Below, piece by piece: positions 40,602-49,600 of a stretch of DNA of 64,000 nt. The notes beneath the pieces were generated by a model, which made no database searches, had not been told where the DNA came from, and saw only the letters and a list, made by a program, of their open reading frames with translations. Every line of letters begins with the position of its first letter. Position 1 is the stretch's first letter. The position numbers and the translations under genes were made by a program. The DNA is from a bacterium (GTDB lineage Bacteria > Bacteroidota > Bacteroidia > Flavobacteriales_D > Crocinitomicaceae): the NCBI GenBank assembly GCA_024742305.1, contig JANSYQ010000003.1, positions 143,504 through 207,503 on the forward strand. The letters run 5' to 3'.

Positions 40602-40783
40602 ATACTTCGAGTTACTTCGACAAGCTCAGTACGGCGTTATCAGTATACCGTCTTAATCTACTCGATGTAGATTTCGTGACAATAATAGCTATGTAGGAGA
40701 AGTAGCTTCTCGAAAGCAAAGCGGAATTAAAGTACATCTAACTTCGTTGCTGCCTTCAGCGGTCGACTCCGCTCGATGTACTT
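40602..40783. repeat. Intergenic palindromic repeat cluster, copy 2
   Basis: Contains a GTATAC-flanked block with ACTTCGACAAGCTCAGTAC (about 40602-40650), a type of repeat widely scattered in Flavobacteriales; a GTAGCTTCTCGAAAGC block (40702-40717); and the unit 40730-40783, whose ends AAGTACATC / GATGTACTT are inverted and which contains an inner AGCGG / CCGCT stem. It shares two of the blocks with the 33.7-kb cluster. Confidence 0.65.
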
Positions 40784-40854
40784 CATTTTTACATCGTAAA
40801 TAGATTACGTTCTGCGCTCACATCTTTGTATCGTAAACATTATAAGTGAACGTC

Positions 40855-41175
40855 ATGGAAGCAACAAATTTCAATTTCAATGTACAGAGTATTTTATTCG
40901 AATCCAACGATCCGGAGGTAATTATGCGCGGAACGATGATGAAGGGAGTAATGCAGTATGAGTCGGAAATTGTTCTCACCCATACTCAGTTAAACATGGT
41001 TATTAATTTGTTGCAACGACAAAACGCCGAAACCACTATTCACGATCTTATTTCGAGCGAGCCGATGTACGATGGCGTTTTGCTTTACTCAGGTACTTTT
41101 GCGGAGTTACCGAATGCTTCCATCGCATTGGACGCTATTTCTACTGATGAGCCGATGAAGCAGATTCGTGCCTAA
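40855..41175 (+). CDS. Small hypothetical protein
   Basis: A 106-residue cytoplasmic protein from ATG 40855; a GTG three codons earlier (40846) is possible. Acidic, mixed alpha/beta, with an apparent conserved stretch VLTHTQLNMVINLLQRQN and no catalytic motif. I do not recognise the family. It stands alone. CATCTTTG at 40821-40828 matches the -7 consensus at seven of eight positions. Confidence 0.65.
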   Translation: MEATNFNFNVQSILFESNDPEVIMRGTMMKGVMQYESEIVLTHTQLNMVINLLQRQNAETTIHDLISSEPMYDGVLLYSGTFAELPNASIALDAISTDEPMKQIRA

Positions 41176-41284
41176 CCACTATGCACCCAACGAATTTGCG
41201 TAACCTTTCGTTATTTTTTTCGTAGCTTAGCTGTAACATATGTTGCCGTCTAATTGTTACACTCAATAGACTAAAACAATTAAA

Positions 41285-41941
41285 ATGCAGAACATGCTTA
41301 AGAAAGGTATTCTACTTATCGGAATTTCATCATTTGTTTTGTCCTCATGCATTGAGCACGAGGTAATTCCGCCACCTGAGCCAACAGTTGAGTTAAACTG
41401 TAGCTTCTACGGTGAAGTAAATGGAGCTCCTGTGGAGTTCACTGAGAATGTACTTGGTTATTCGAACAATTGCACGTCTGCAAAGTACATCCTTCCGCCA
41501 CCTGATTTCTCTGAGGCGGTATATTTCGCAGAAATGTCTTCCAACCAAATTGCTACTTCGGTTAAAATTGGATTGGGTGCTGCAACATGGGATGCAAGTT
41601 TGACAGCCGAGCCTACCTTGGCGACGTTCAATGGTTTCTTTCAGCAGAATTTATTCCCTGCGTACTCCGACGATGCTCTTCAAGGATTTGAAGCAACATA
41701 TCGAGATGGAACAGGTCGCGAGTGGAAGTCGAGCGAAACAAGCGTAAATGTGCAGAATGTAGAATTCACTGGAGTTGTGCAGGAATCAGATAATAGCGGA
41801 GACTACTCCAAATTCATTTGTAATTTCGATTGCTGGATGTACAGTTTGCACCCTGACAGTCTTGCATTAAACCCACCGGTAATCCAGTTGGATTCTGTCC
41901 ACATGGAAAATGCCGTTTACGAAGGTTGGTTCTGCCGATAA
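41285..41941 (+). CDS. Lipoprotein of unknown function
   Basis: A 218-residue protein with a lipoprotein signal: LSSC lipobox (Cys24 counting from ATG 41285) followed by IEHEV and a Pro-rich spacer. The mature part is beta-rich with Cys residues in LNCSF, SNNCTS, FICNFDCW and FCR, which could pair as disulfides. A tandem of similar 'EVNGAPVEFTENVLGYS' type strands is seen in many Bacteroidetes lipoproteins of unknown role. The next gene begins 21 bp later and is likely co-transcribed. Confidence 0.75.
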   Translation: MQNMLKKGILLIGISSFVLSSCIEHEVIPPPEPTVELNCSFYGEVNGAPVEFTENVLGYSNNCTSAKYILPPPDFSEAVYFAEMSSNQIATSVKIGLGAATWDASLTAEPTLATFNGFFQQNLFPAYSDDALQGFEATYRDGTGREWKSSETSVNVQNVEFTGVVQESDNSGDYSKFICNFDCWMYSLHPDSLALNPPVIQLDSVHMENAVYEGWFCR

Positions 41942-41962
41942 AAGCTATTGAGACGTGATCAC

Positions 41963-42673
41963 ATGACCGACTCGGAAATGGATCAAAACATCAAAATAGC
42001 GATCGTTGGTGATTACAATTTCACTTATAATTCGCATCACGCGACAAACCTTGCGATTGACCATTCTGCCCAATTTCTAGAAATAGAGGTTAGTTACTAC
42101 TGGATCAAATTAGCGGAATTCATCAAGTTTCGACCGCAGCAATTTGAAGAATATGACGCGATTTGGGTGGCACCTGGTCCTATCAAGAATCCATTCTTTC
42201 TGCATGGCATAATAAAAGAAATTGTTTCGAAAAACCTACCTGTTTTAATCACCGGAGAAGGCTATCGAACGATGGTCGAGGTTTTGGTTCAAATGTACCA
42301 GCTAAACTCCAAGGGAGAAAAACTGATTTCTGAAAATTTGGTGGAAGGCGAGCAGTTTGAAAAGATTCATATCGCGCCGCATTCCGATGCATTTATCAAG
42401 CTCTATGAGAACTATTCCAAAGTGGAGTTGACTTCATCGAGATATAGCTTGTATCCACAATTAATCAATGCTTTGGTTGACGACATAGCCGATGTCGAGG
42501 CATATAACCAATTCGAAGACCCTGAAATTATCAGCCTCAAAAATCATGATTTCTTTGTGGGGTGCGGATTCTGCCCACAAATTAGTTCTACCCGTGAAAT
42601 TCCGCATCCGGTTATTTACACGTTCATGAAAATGGCGCTCGCTAAGACGAATGATTCTAAGAAAGTTTCTTAA
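41963..42673 (+). CDS. CTP-synthase-like class I glutamine amidotransferase domain lacking the catalytic Cys
   Basis: Begins at ATG 41963; a TTG at 41948 and an ATG at 41978 are alternatives. The 236-residue protein resembles stand-alone relatives of the C-terminal domain of CTP synthase: KIAIVGDYNFTYNSHHATNLAIDHSA, then YDAIWVAPGPIKNP.F, LPVLITGEGYRTMVEVL, and a C-terminal CPQISSTREIPHPVIYTFM. In the related family the nucleophile elbow reads GTCGGF; here the corresponding residues are ITGEGY, so the Cys is replaced by Gly98 and the enzyme cannot be a normal glutaminase. A conserved HP at the end remains. A binding or regulatory role is possible. Confidence 0.75.
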   Translation: MTDSEMDQNIKIAIVGDYNFTYNSHHATNLAIDHSAQFLEIEVSYYWIKLAEFIKFRPQQFEEYDAIWVAPGPIKNPFFLHGIIKEIVSKNLPVLITGEGYRTMVEVLVQMYQLNSKGEKLISENLVEGEQFEKIHIAPHSDAFIKLYENYSKVELTSSRYSLYPQLINALVDDIADVEAYNQFEDPEIISLKNHDFFVGCGFCPQISSTREIPHPVIYTFMKMALAKTNDSKKVS

Positions 42674-42740
42674 AGGGAAAAAGCTGAAGGCTTTTTACCT
42701 TCCACTTTTCACCTCTTTCGTTCCACCTCTCACCAAAGTT

Positions 42741-43559
42741 CTACTTCCGCCCAAAATCTGCTGGAATTTCTCCCCAAACCTTCGTTTCCCATTTGAGAAT
42801 TGGATTTTGAAATGAATGTTGTGCCAACCATGCCTCAGCGCGATTAATGAGTGCAGCTACCTCTCCACTCGGCCGGGCTTTTGTTTTGCATTTTTTTGCT
42901 TTGATCCAGCCCATCGCAATTTTCGAATCCGAGTAAATTGGCATTGTTTGAAACTTCGGATCATCCTGTTTACTGAAGTAAGCCAAGGCATGCACAAGCG
43001 CCAAAAACTCTCCAATATTATTGGTTCCACCGTTGTAAGGTCCTTGACGAAACAGCACCTGATCGCGATCGAAGGTCCAAATGCCTTGATACTCCATAAC
43101 GCCCGTCATTTCGTTACAAGCGGCATCTACAGCAAGACTCAATTCTATGGGCTCTCCAATTTTTGCGATTTGTTCTTCGGAGAGATCCTGCGTCTTCCGA
43201 AAGTCTTTTCCTTTGTAGGCTTCAGGACCCTCTTTTAGTGCTTTCTCTGCCAAAACTTTACTTCCAAACGTCTTGAAATGATCTCTTGGAACTCCTTTGA
43301 GTTTCCTTTGAGCAACGTCCCAATCGGTGTAAATTCCTGAGTTATCTCCGTCCCATATTACGTAGTAACGCGTCTTCTTTTTCTTGGGCGTTGACTTCAC
43401 AGCCCCCGGATTTTTAAAAGCTGCCTCGGCCTCACTTCGCGTTGGGAAAGACTTATATTTTGCACCGGAATACCCTTGAATCAAGGTCTTTACCTCATCC
43501 CAAGATTCGAAAACGCCCGTTTTCTTCCCTTCCCATACTACGTAATATTTTTTTGTCAT
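42741..43559 (-). CDS. rnhA: Ribonuclease H1 with two viroplasmin-type N-terminal domains
   Basis: A 272-residue protein. Two copies of the viroplasmin/HBD domain lie at residues 2-50 (YYVVWEGKKTGVFESWDEVKTLIQGYSGAKYKSF) and about 62-110 (YYVIWDGDNSGIYTDWDVAQRKLKGVPRDHFKTF). They are followed by an RNase H fold (about 135-272) with catalytic Asp in SLAVDAAC, Glu in NNIGEFLAL, Asp in YSDSKIAMG and the final Asp in PADFGRK. It cleaves the RNA strand of RNA-DNA hybrids, and the N-terminal domains bind the hybrid. Bacteroidetes RNases H1 usually have one such domain, so the duplication is a small oddity. Confidence 0.93.
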   Translation of the reverse strand: MTKKYYVVWEGKKTGVFESWDEVKTLIQGYSGAKYKSFPTRSEAEAAFKNPGAVKSTPKKKKTRYYVIWDGDNSGIYTDWDVAQRKLKGVPRDHFKTFGSKVLAEKALKEGPEAYKGKDFRKTQDLSEEQIAKIGEPIELSLAVDAACNEMTGVMEYQGIWTFDRDQVLFRQGPYNGGTNNIGEFLALVHALAYFSKQDDPKFQTMPIYSDSKIAMGWIKAKKCKTKARPSGEVAALINRAEAWLAQHSFQNPILKWETKVWGEIPADFGRK

Positions 43560-43618
43560 GCCGTTCGTCCTGAAAATCGACGTCTAATATATCTAAATCT
43601 ATCGTTGGCGTAAAACAA

Positions 43619-43657
43619 TGGAAACTTTTTTTATACAAATAGTTTCCATAGTGGAAA
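43619..43657 (+). promoter_or_regulatory. Candidate TetR operator array upstream of the efflux operon
   Basis: Three half-sites alternate in orientation: TGGAAACT (43619-43626), AGTTTCCA (43641-43648) and TGGAAA (43652-43657). The last two form TTTCCA-TAG-TGGAAA, a perfect palindrome 7 bp before the -7 element. This position would block RNA polymerase. Confidence 0.6.
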
Positions 43658-43664
43658 TAGTTTC

Positions 43665-43672
43665 TACATTTG
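43665..43672 (+). promoter_or_regulatory. -7 promoter element of the efflux operon (TACATTTG)
   Basis: An exact TAnnTTTG match ending four bases before the tetR-like gene's ATG (43677), implying a leaderless transcript. Confidence 0.6.
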
Positions 43673-43676
43673 TCGC

Positions 43677-44291
43677 ATGGATGAAAAAAGATTGGAAATT
43701 TTAGAACGCGCCTCAACCGTCTACATGCGGCTTGGAATTAAAAGCGTTACCATGGACGATCTTGCGCGGGAGCTGGGTATATCGAAGAAAACAATTTATA
43801 AATACTTCGACGATAAATCAGATCTAGTGCGCTCAATCGTGCGTATGAAAACAGAGATGGATCAGGCCCTCTGTATGAATTGCATCAATCAAAACGGAAA
43901 CGCAATTGATGACTTGATACAGGTGAGCAAACTCATTGCCGAGCATATTGGTAATGTGAACCCCACTGTTTTTCATGATGTCCGAAAGTATCACCCCGAC
44001 GCATGGCAAGTAATGGAAAACCATCGCTGGGGATTCGTACTGAATACGATTGTTAACAACATCGAAAAAGGCCAAGAAGAAGGAATTTTTCGTGACGACC
44101 TAAACCCTCAGGTTATTGGTCGCGTGTATGTTTCATCCATGGACACCCTCTTTAATCCGGACATTTTTCCGTGGCCAAAATTCACTTTTCAGGAAGTGTA
44201 TTCGGAAGTGATCCGTTACCATATCAAAGGGCTCGTGAACGATAACGGGCTGGAATACTTACGTCAAAAAATTTATAATGGAGAATTCTAA
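43677..44291 (+). CDS. TetR-family transcriptional repressor
   Basis: A 204-residue regulator. The N-terminal helix-turn-helix is typical: RASTVYMRLGIKSVTMDDLARELGISKKTIYKYFDDKSDLV. The remaining ~150 residues form the helical ligand-binding domain; Cys38-type residues appear in ALCMNCINQNG. It probably represses its own operon through the palindromes just upstream and responds to a substrate of the RND pump encoded downstream. Its last 14 bases overlap the next gene. Confidence 0.92.
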   Translation: MDEKRLEILERASTVYMRLGIKSVTMDDLARELGISKKTIYKYFDDKSDLVRSIVRMKTEMDQALCMNCINQNGNAIDDLIQVSKLIAEHIGNVNPTVFHDVRKYHPDAWQVMENHRWGFVLNTIVNNIEKGQEEGIFRDDLNPQVIGRVYVSSMDTLFNPDIFPWPKFTFQEVYSEVIRYHIKGLVNDNGLEYLRQKIYNGEF

Positions 44292-45615
44292 ATTTCTACT
44301 GGCAGCTTTGTTGCTTTGGGCAGGTACATCCTTCGCTCAAACCTCCAGCTTCAGTTTAGAAGAAGCAAAATCGTATGCACTCGAAAACCACATTTCTGTA
44401 TTGAATGCAGAACAAGATGTCATCGCTGCTGAATACCAAAGACGGGAAACGGTTGCCATGGGACTTCCTCAAATGAACGCGACGGGTAGCTTTAACAATT
44501 TCCTTAATCTACCGGTTCAGGTACTGGATGCATCCTTCTTTGGTGGTCAACCGGGAGAGCTTATCTCTTTCCGAGCTGGAACGGACTACAGTTCATCTTT
44601 TAACCTCAACGTTAATCAGTTAGTTTTTAGTGGTTCGTACATCGTTGGATTGAAGTTGTCTAAGCACTACGCTGGCATGAAGACCAACGCAGCTTCCTTA
44701 TCCAAAGAGGAAGTAATTTACAATTTGGTTCAGGCTTACGAGCTTGCGGCAGTTTCGAAAGAGAACCTCAAGTTCATGGACTCCATGGTTCAAATAACAC
44801 AGGAGCTAGTAGACAAGCAGCAGAACTATTTGGAACTTGGGTTGATTCTACAAGAAGATATGGATCAATTGAACTATAGCTTACTCACTGCAAAGCAATC
44901 AAAAACGCAAGCCGAAGTGCAGCATCAAAATGCCTTGGAGTTGGTGAAGTTCTCTATGGGCTATCCAATGGATCAACCGATTGAGATTTCGTCATCACCT
45001 GAAGACTTAATGAGTACACCGGGTATGACCGGGGGTGATGTGAAAACCAATCTCACCTATCAGGTAATGAACGATCAGGTTACCTTACAAGAATACGTTG
45101 TGAAAAACGATCAATCTGCGTATTTACCAACGTTGAATGCCTATTTACAGCACGGATTCAATGCGTATCGAAATGAATTCGACTTTTTTGATTCGAACGA
45201 AGAATGGTTCACTCAGACGCAATGGGGGTTACAATTGAACATACCAATTTTATCCAGTGGTCAGCGTTACTACAAAACGGCGCAGTCAAAAGTAGCCTTG
45301 CTTCAAGCTCAGAACAATTTGGAGCAAATGGAGCAAACATTGAACATGCAGTCACTTCAAGCGAAGAACAATTTGGAAAGTGCCCGTTCGAACTACAATC
45401 TCCAGCAAGAGAATGTACGTTTGGCACAATCCATTTACGAGAATGAATTGGCAAAAGAAGAAATCGGAAAAGGGAACTCCATTATGGTCACTCAGAAATA
45501 CAATCAATTGGTGATGGCGCAAGCTCAGCTAGTTGGTTCTACTTTGGAGTTGCTTCAAGCACAACTGGAGCTCAACAAAATTTATAACAATCTATTACCT
45601 AACGGACAACAATAG
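44278..45615 (+). CDS. TolC-family outer-membrane efflux protein
   Basis: A 445-residue outer-membrane channel protein with a signal peptide (ends TSFAQ). It has the two long helical hairpin repeats of the family (SLEEAKSYALENHISVLNAEQDVIAAEYQRRE and the later LQAKNNLESARSNYNLQQENVRLAQSIYENEL...GNSIMVTQKYNQLVMAQAQLVGSTLELLQAQLELNKIYN). It forms the exit duct of the pump encoded by the next two genes. Gene order tetR-tolC-adaptor-RND with short gaps indicates one operon. Confidence 0.93.
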   Translation: MENSKFLLAALLLWAGTSFAQTSSFSLEEAKSYALENHISVLNAEQDVIAAEYQRRETVAMGLPQMNATGSFNNFLNLPVQVLDASFFGGQPGELISFRAGTDYSSSFNLNVNQLVFSGSYIVGLKLSKHYAGMKTNAASLSKEEVIYNLVQAYELAAVSKENLKFMDSMVQITQELVDKQQNYLELGLILQEDMDQLNYSLLTAKQSKTQAEVQHQNALELVKFSMGYPMDQPIEISSSPEDLMSTPGMTGGDVKTNLTYQVMNDQVTLQEYVVKNDQSAYLPTLNAYLQHGFNAYRNEFDFFDSNEEWFTQTQWGLQLNIPILSSGQRYYKTAQSKVALLQAQNNLEQMEQTLNMQSLQAKNNLESARSNYNLQQENVRLAQSIYENELAKEEIGKGNSIMVTQKYNQLVMAQAQLVGSTLELLQAQLELNKIYNNLLPNGQQ

Positions 45616-45619
45616 CGAC

Positions 45620-46684
45620 ATGAAAAAACAAGCAATCATATACGCATTCCTCCTTGGATCGGCATTTATTATTCCAGCCTGTGCTCCAGCTGAGGACAAA
45701 GAAAAAGATGAAAAAAAGGAAGGATCCGCTTCACTCGTTGAACTGGCTGAAGTAGAGTTGACCTCTTTCGAACACCGCATTCGCGTTCAAGGAAACGTGG
45801 AAACAGATGAAGATGTCATGCTAACCGCTGAAATGGGAGGACTTATTACTTCCGTACGCGTGAAAGAAGGGCAAGTGGTGAATAAAGGAACCATTATCGC
45901 AACAGTGGATGCTGCTGTTTTGAACTCGAACATGCAAGAGTTGAAAACGCAGTTGGAGTTTGCCGAGTACATGCTTGAAAAGCAAGAAGAGTTGAACAGA
46001 CGAGGTGTTGGTTCTGAGTTCGAATTAGAACAAGCAAAAAATCAAGTAAACTCTTTGAAAGCAAGCATGAGCTCTCTCGGAACGCAGCAAGGGAAAGCCA
46101 TCATCCGTGCTCCTTTCAAAGGCACCATTGATCAAGTATACGCTGTGAAAGGTCAAATGGCTGGACCATCTGCTCCGGTAGTTCGCTTGGTGAACAGTAA
46201 TGAAGTGGACATCACGGCATCTATCTCAGAGAAGCACTTCCGCAGTGTAAAGGAAGGAACAGAAATGCAAGTTTCCTTTCCAAATTACGGAGACATCAAA
46301 ATGGACCTAAAAGTAGAAACGGTAGGAAATTACATTGAACCAACCAACCGTACCTTCCGCATTAAAACAACCATTAAAGACAACAAGGAATTGCTACCGA
46401 ACATGTTGGCGGAAATTAGCATTACGGACCTTTACGTTGAAGAGGGAACTGTAATTCCAGCAGAAGCCATTCTGATTGACCAAGAAAGCAACGACTATGT
46501 GTATGTAGTGGATACTGTTGATGGAAAACAAATAGCTCAAAAAGTAAACATCGAGGTGATTGAACGCTATGAAGGTCGCGCTTTGATTAAAGATGGAGCT
46601 GTTTCTCCAGGACAAAAAGTGGTAGTCAAAGGTGCACGAGGCATCGGAAATGGAACTGCCATTAAAACTAGCGAATCCAAGTAA
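45620..46684 (+). CDS. RND efflux periplasmic adaptor (membrane fusion protein)
   Basis: The start at ATG 45620 yields a lipoprotein-type signal (IIPAC, followed by APAED). The frame upstream of it overlaps the tolC-like gene and is unlikely. In the 354-residue protein, an acidic spacer precedes a lipoyl half-motif (MLTAEMGGLITSVRVKEGQVVNKGTIIATVD), a helical hairpin (about 90-140), and the second lipoyl half (IIRAPFKGTIDQVYAVKGQM). Barrel and membrane-proximal domains follow. It links the RND pump with the TolC-like channel. Confidence 0.93.
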   Translation: MKKQAIIYAFLLGSAFIIPACAPAEDKEKDEKKEGSASLVELAEVELTSFEHRIRVQGNVETDEDVMLTAEMGGLITSVRVKEGQVVNKGTIIATVDAAVLNSNMQELKTQLEFAEYMLEKQEELNRRGVGSEFELEQAKNQVNSLKASMSSLGTQQGKAIIRAPFKGTIDQVYAVKGQMAGPSAPVVRLVNSNEVDITASISEKHFRSVKEGTEMQVSFPNYGDIKMDLKVETVGNYIEPTNRTFRIKTTIKDNKELLPNMLAEISITDLYVEEGTVIPAEAILIDQESNDYVYVVDTVDGKQIAQKVNIEVIERYEGRALIKDGAVSPGQKVVVKGARGIGNGTAIKTSESK

Positions 46685-46696
46685 GAACGCTTAGAA

Positions 46697-49600
46697 ATGG
46701 AAAAGAAAACAAAAGGTTTTGGGTTATCGACCCTTGCCGTAAACAATAGAAAAACCGTCTTCCTGATCGCCATTGTGATCATTTTTGGAGGATTGGGTGC
46801 CTATCAATCAATGCCGAAAGAGAATTTCCCGGAGCTTCAAATTCCGGAAATCTATGTAGGTATTGCGAAACCAGGTTCATCGCCTGAATACATGTCGGAG
46901 AAAATTGGTAAAGCCATCGAAAAAGAGATTGGCGGTATCAAATTGGTGGAAGAAATTAACACCAACTCGGTACATGGATATACGACCATTCGCGTTGAGT
47001 TTGACTTTAAAATGCCTGCGGATAAAGCACTTCAAAAAGTAAAAGACGCCGTTGATGATGCCCGTGCTGATGGCAGTTTCCCGGACCTTCCAGTAGAACC
47101 AAACATCTTCGAGTTGGACCCATCGGAAATGCCGATCATGAACATCAACCTTCGTGGTGACGATGCGCAAAAACTGAAGGAAATCGCTGAAGAGTTGGAG
47201 GATTTGATTGAGGAGCTACCAGAAATCAGTGAAGTAGACATTCGCGGTATTCAAGAGCAAGAAATGCGTGTGGATATCGACCCGATTAAAGCAAATGCTG
47301 TCAACGTTACCATTGACGACATTCAAAACGCGATTAATGCAGAGCACCAAAACATTCCGGGAGGTGAAATCCTGATGGACGGTATCCGAAAAACGGTGCG
47401 TGTTGACGGTGAATTCAAGAACGCTGAGGAATTGAAACGCATCATTGTGAAGCAAGATGATTTTCTTCCGGTGTACCTCGAAGATGTTGCCGAAGTACGA
47501 TTTGCCAACGGTGACACCACTTCGTATGCACGTGAATTTGGGAATCCGGTAGTGATGCTCGACGTGAAGAAACAAGGTGGACAAAACCTGTTGGACGCGG
47601 CAGACAAAATCAATGCAATTATCGCAGAAGCGAAAGCAGATGGAACGATTCCAGCGAGTGTAAACGTATCCATTACCAGTGATCAATCAAACAACACCCG
47701 CGAGATGGTGTCCAACCTTTTGAACTCTATCATTTTCGGGATTCTATTGGTTGTTGGCGTACTCTTGTTCTTCCTCGGATTGCGAAATGCCCTCTTTGTT
47801 GGGGTGGCGATTCCACTCTCGATGCTGATGTCCTTCCTGATATTAAATGCGATGGGTGTTACGATGAACGTAATGGTATTGTTCTCATTGGTACTCGCAC
47901 TCGGAATGCTCGTGGATAACGGAATTGTGACCGTCGAAAACATCTATCGTAATATGTCGGAAGGAAAAACCGCCACGCGCGCTGTTATTGAAGGTGTAGG
48001 AGAAATCGCCATGCCGATTATTGCTTCTACCGCAACGACATTGGCAGCCTTCATACCTTTGGCAATTTGGCCGGGGATTATGGGAGAGTTCATGAAGTTC
48101 TTACCGATCACCTTAATCATCGTATTGGGATCATCCCTTTTCGTAGCGTTGGTGATTAACCCAGTTTTGGCCGCAACCTACATGAAGGTAACTGAGAAAA
48201 AACCGCGTCGCAAGCGTGTGCTAATCATTTCAGGCGTCTTGGTTGGAATCGGTATGCTTGCTGTAGTTTCGGGAGTGTTAGCTTTTGGAAATCTATTGAT
48301 AGCCATTGCGATATTGTCTATCTTAAACTTATTTGTTCTTTCCCCGGGAGCGAAACGCTTCCAAAATGGGTTCCTACCACGTTTGGAAAATGCTTATGAA
48401 CGCTTCTTAACCTTCGCTTTGAGAGGTGCGCGACCATTGTACTTCTTCTTTGGAACATTGGGACTCTTGGTTCTGTCCTTCGTACTGATGGTGGTTTTCC
48501 CACCGAAAGTTGATTTCTTCCCGATTAACGAGCCGAACTACGTGAACGTATTCGTTTCGCATCCAATTGGAACAGACATCAATGTAACGAACGAGACCAC
48601 GCTAGAAATTGAGGAGAAACTCATGGGAGATAACGGAATTCTTCGCAAATACATGAAAGATTCCGCTTCTGTTGCACAAGACAAACGTTTGATTCGTTCC
48701 GTGATTTCACAAGTGGGAGAAGGAACTTCTGATCCCGCGGCAGGCGTGCAGATGGGGAACACTCCTCACAAATCAAGAATCACCGTAAACTTTACGGAGT
48801 TCCGCCACAGAAACGGTGTAATGACTTCAGACATTCTCCGCGAAATTCAGCAAGGACTGAAAGATCAGTTCACCGCGGAGGTTGAAATCACCGTAGATAA
48901 GGAGGCCAATGGCCCGCCGCAAGGTCCTCCAGTAAATATTGAGGTAACCGGTAAGGTTGACTACGGTTTATTGATTGCAGAGGCAGAAAAAATCAAGGAC
49001 TTCTTGACATCAAAGAATGTGAAAGGAGTGGAAACGCTCAAGCTAAACGTTCAGGCGAATCGTCCGGAAATTCCGATTGTTGTCGACCGTGACCAAGTAC
49101 GAAAATTGAATGCATCAACCTATCAGGTTGGGATGGCGATTCGTAAAGCATTACTTGGAGAAGACGTAACTACCTATACGAAAGGAGAAGACTCCTACGA
49201 CCTAATGTTGCGCTTCAACAAGAGCAATCGTGAGAGTTTCGATGCCCTATTGGATCAGCGATTGATTTTCCGTAATAACAAAGGAAAATTGTTGAACATT
49301 CCAATTCGATCCGTCGTAGAAGACCCGAAAGAGGTGACCTCCTACACTGGAGTCGTTCGAAAGGACCAAGTTCCGCAGGTAACGATTTCTTCCAATGTAA
49401 CCGAAGGTTCCAACGCTAACGAGGTAGTTGCTAAACTGAAGGAACATATGGAAGAGTACGAAAAACAAGGCTCGATGATAGACGGTGTAACGTACAAATT
49501 CACTGGTCAGCAGGAAGAGCAAGAAAAAGAAATGGCTTTCCTTGGAAACGCATTGATGATTGCCGTATTCCTGATATTATTGATCATTGTGGCGCAGTTT

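Noticed and set aside
40846..40854. GTG start for the small hypothetical gene
   Set aside because: The ATG nine bases later is the more usual start; either changes only three residues.
47216..47686. Long minus-strand frame inside the RND permease gene
   Set aside because: A shadow of the permease; the plus strand encodes a full, motif-complete transporter.
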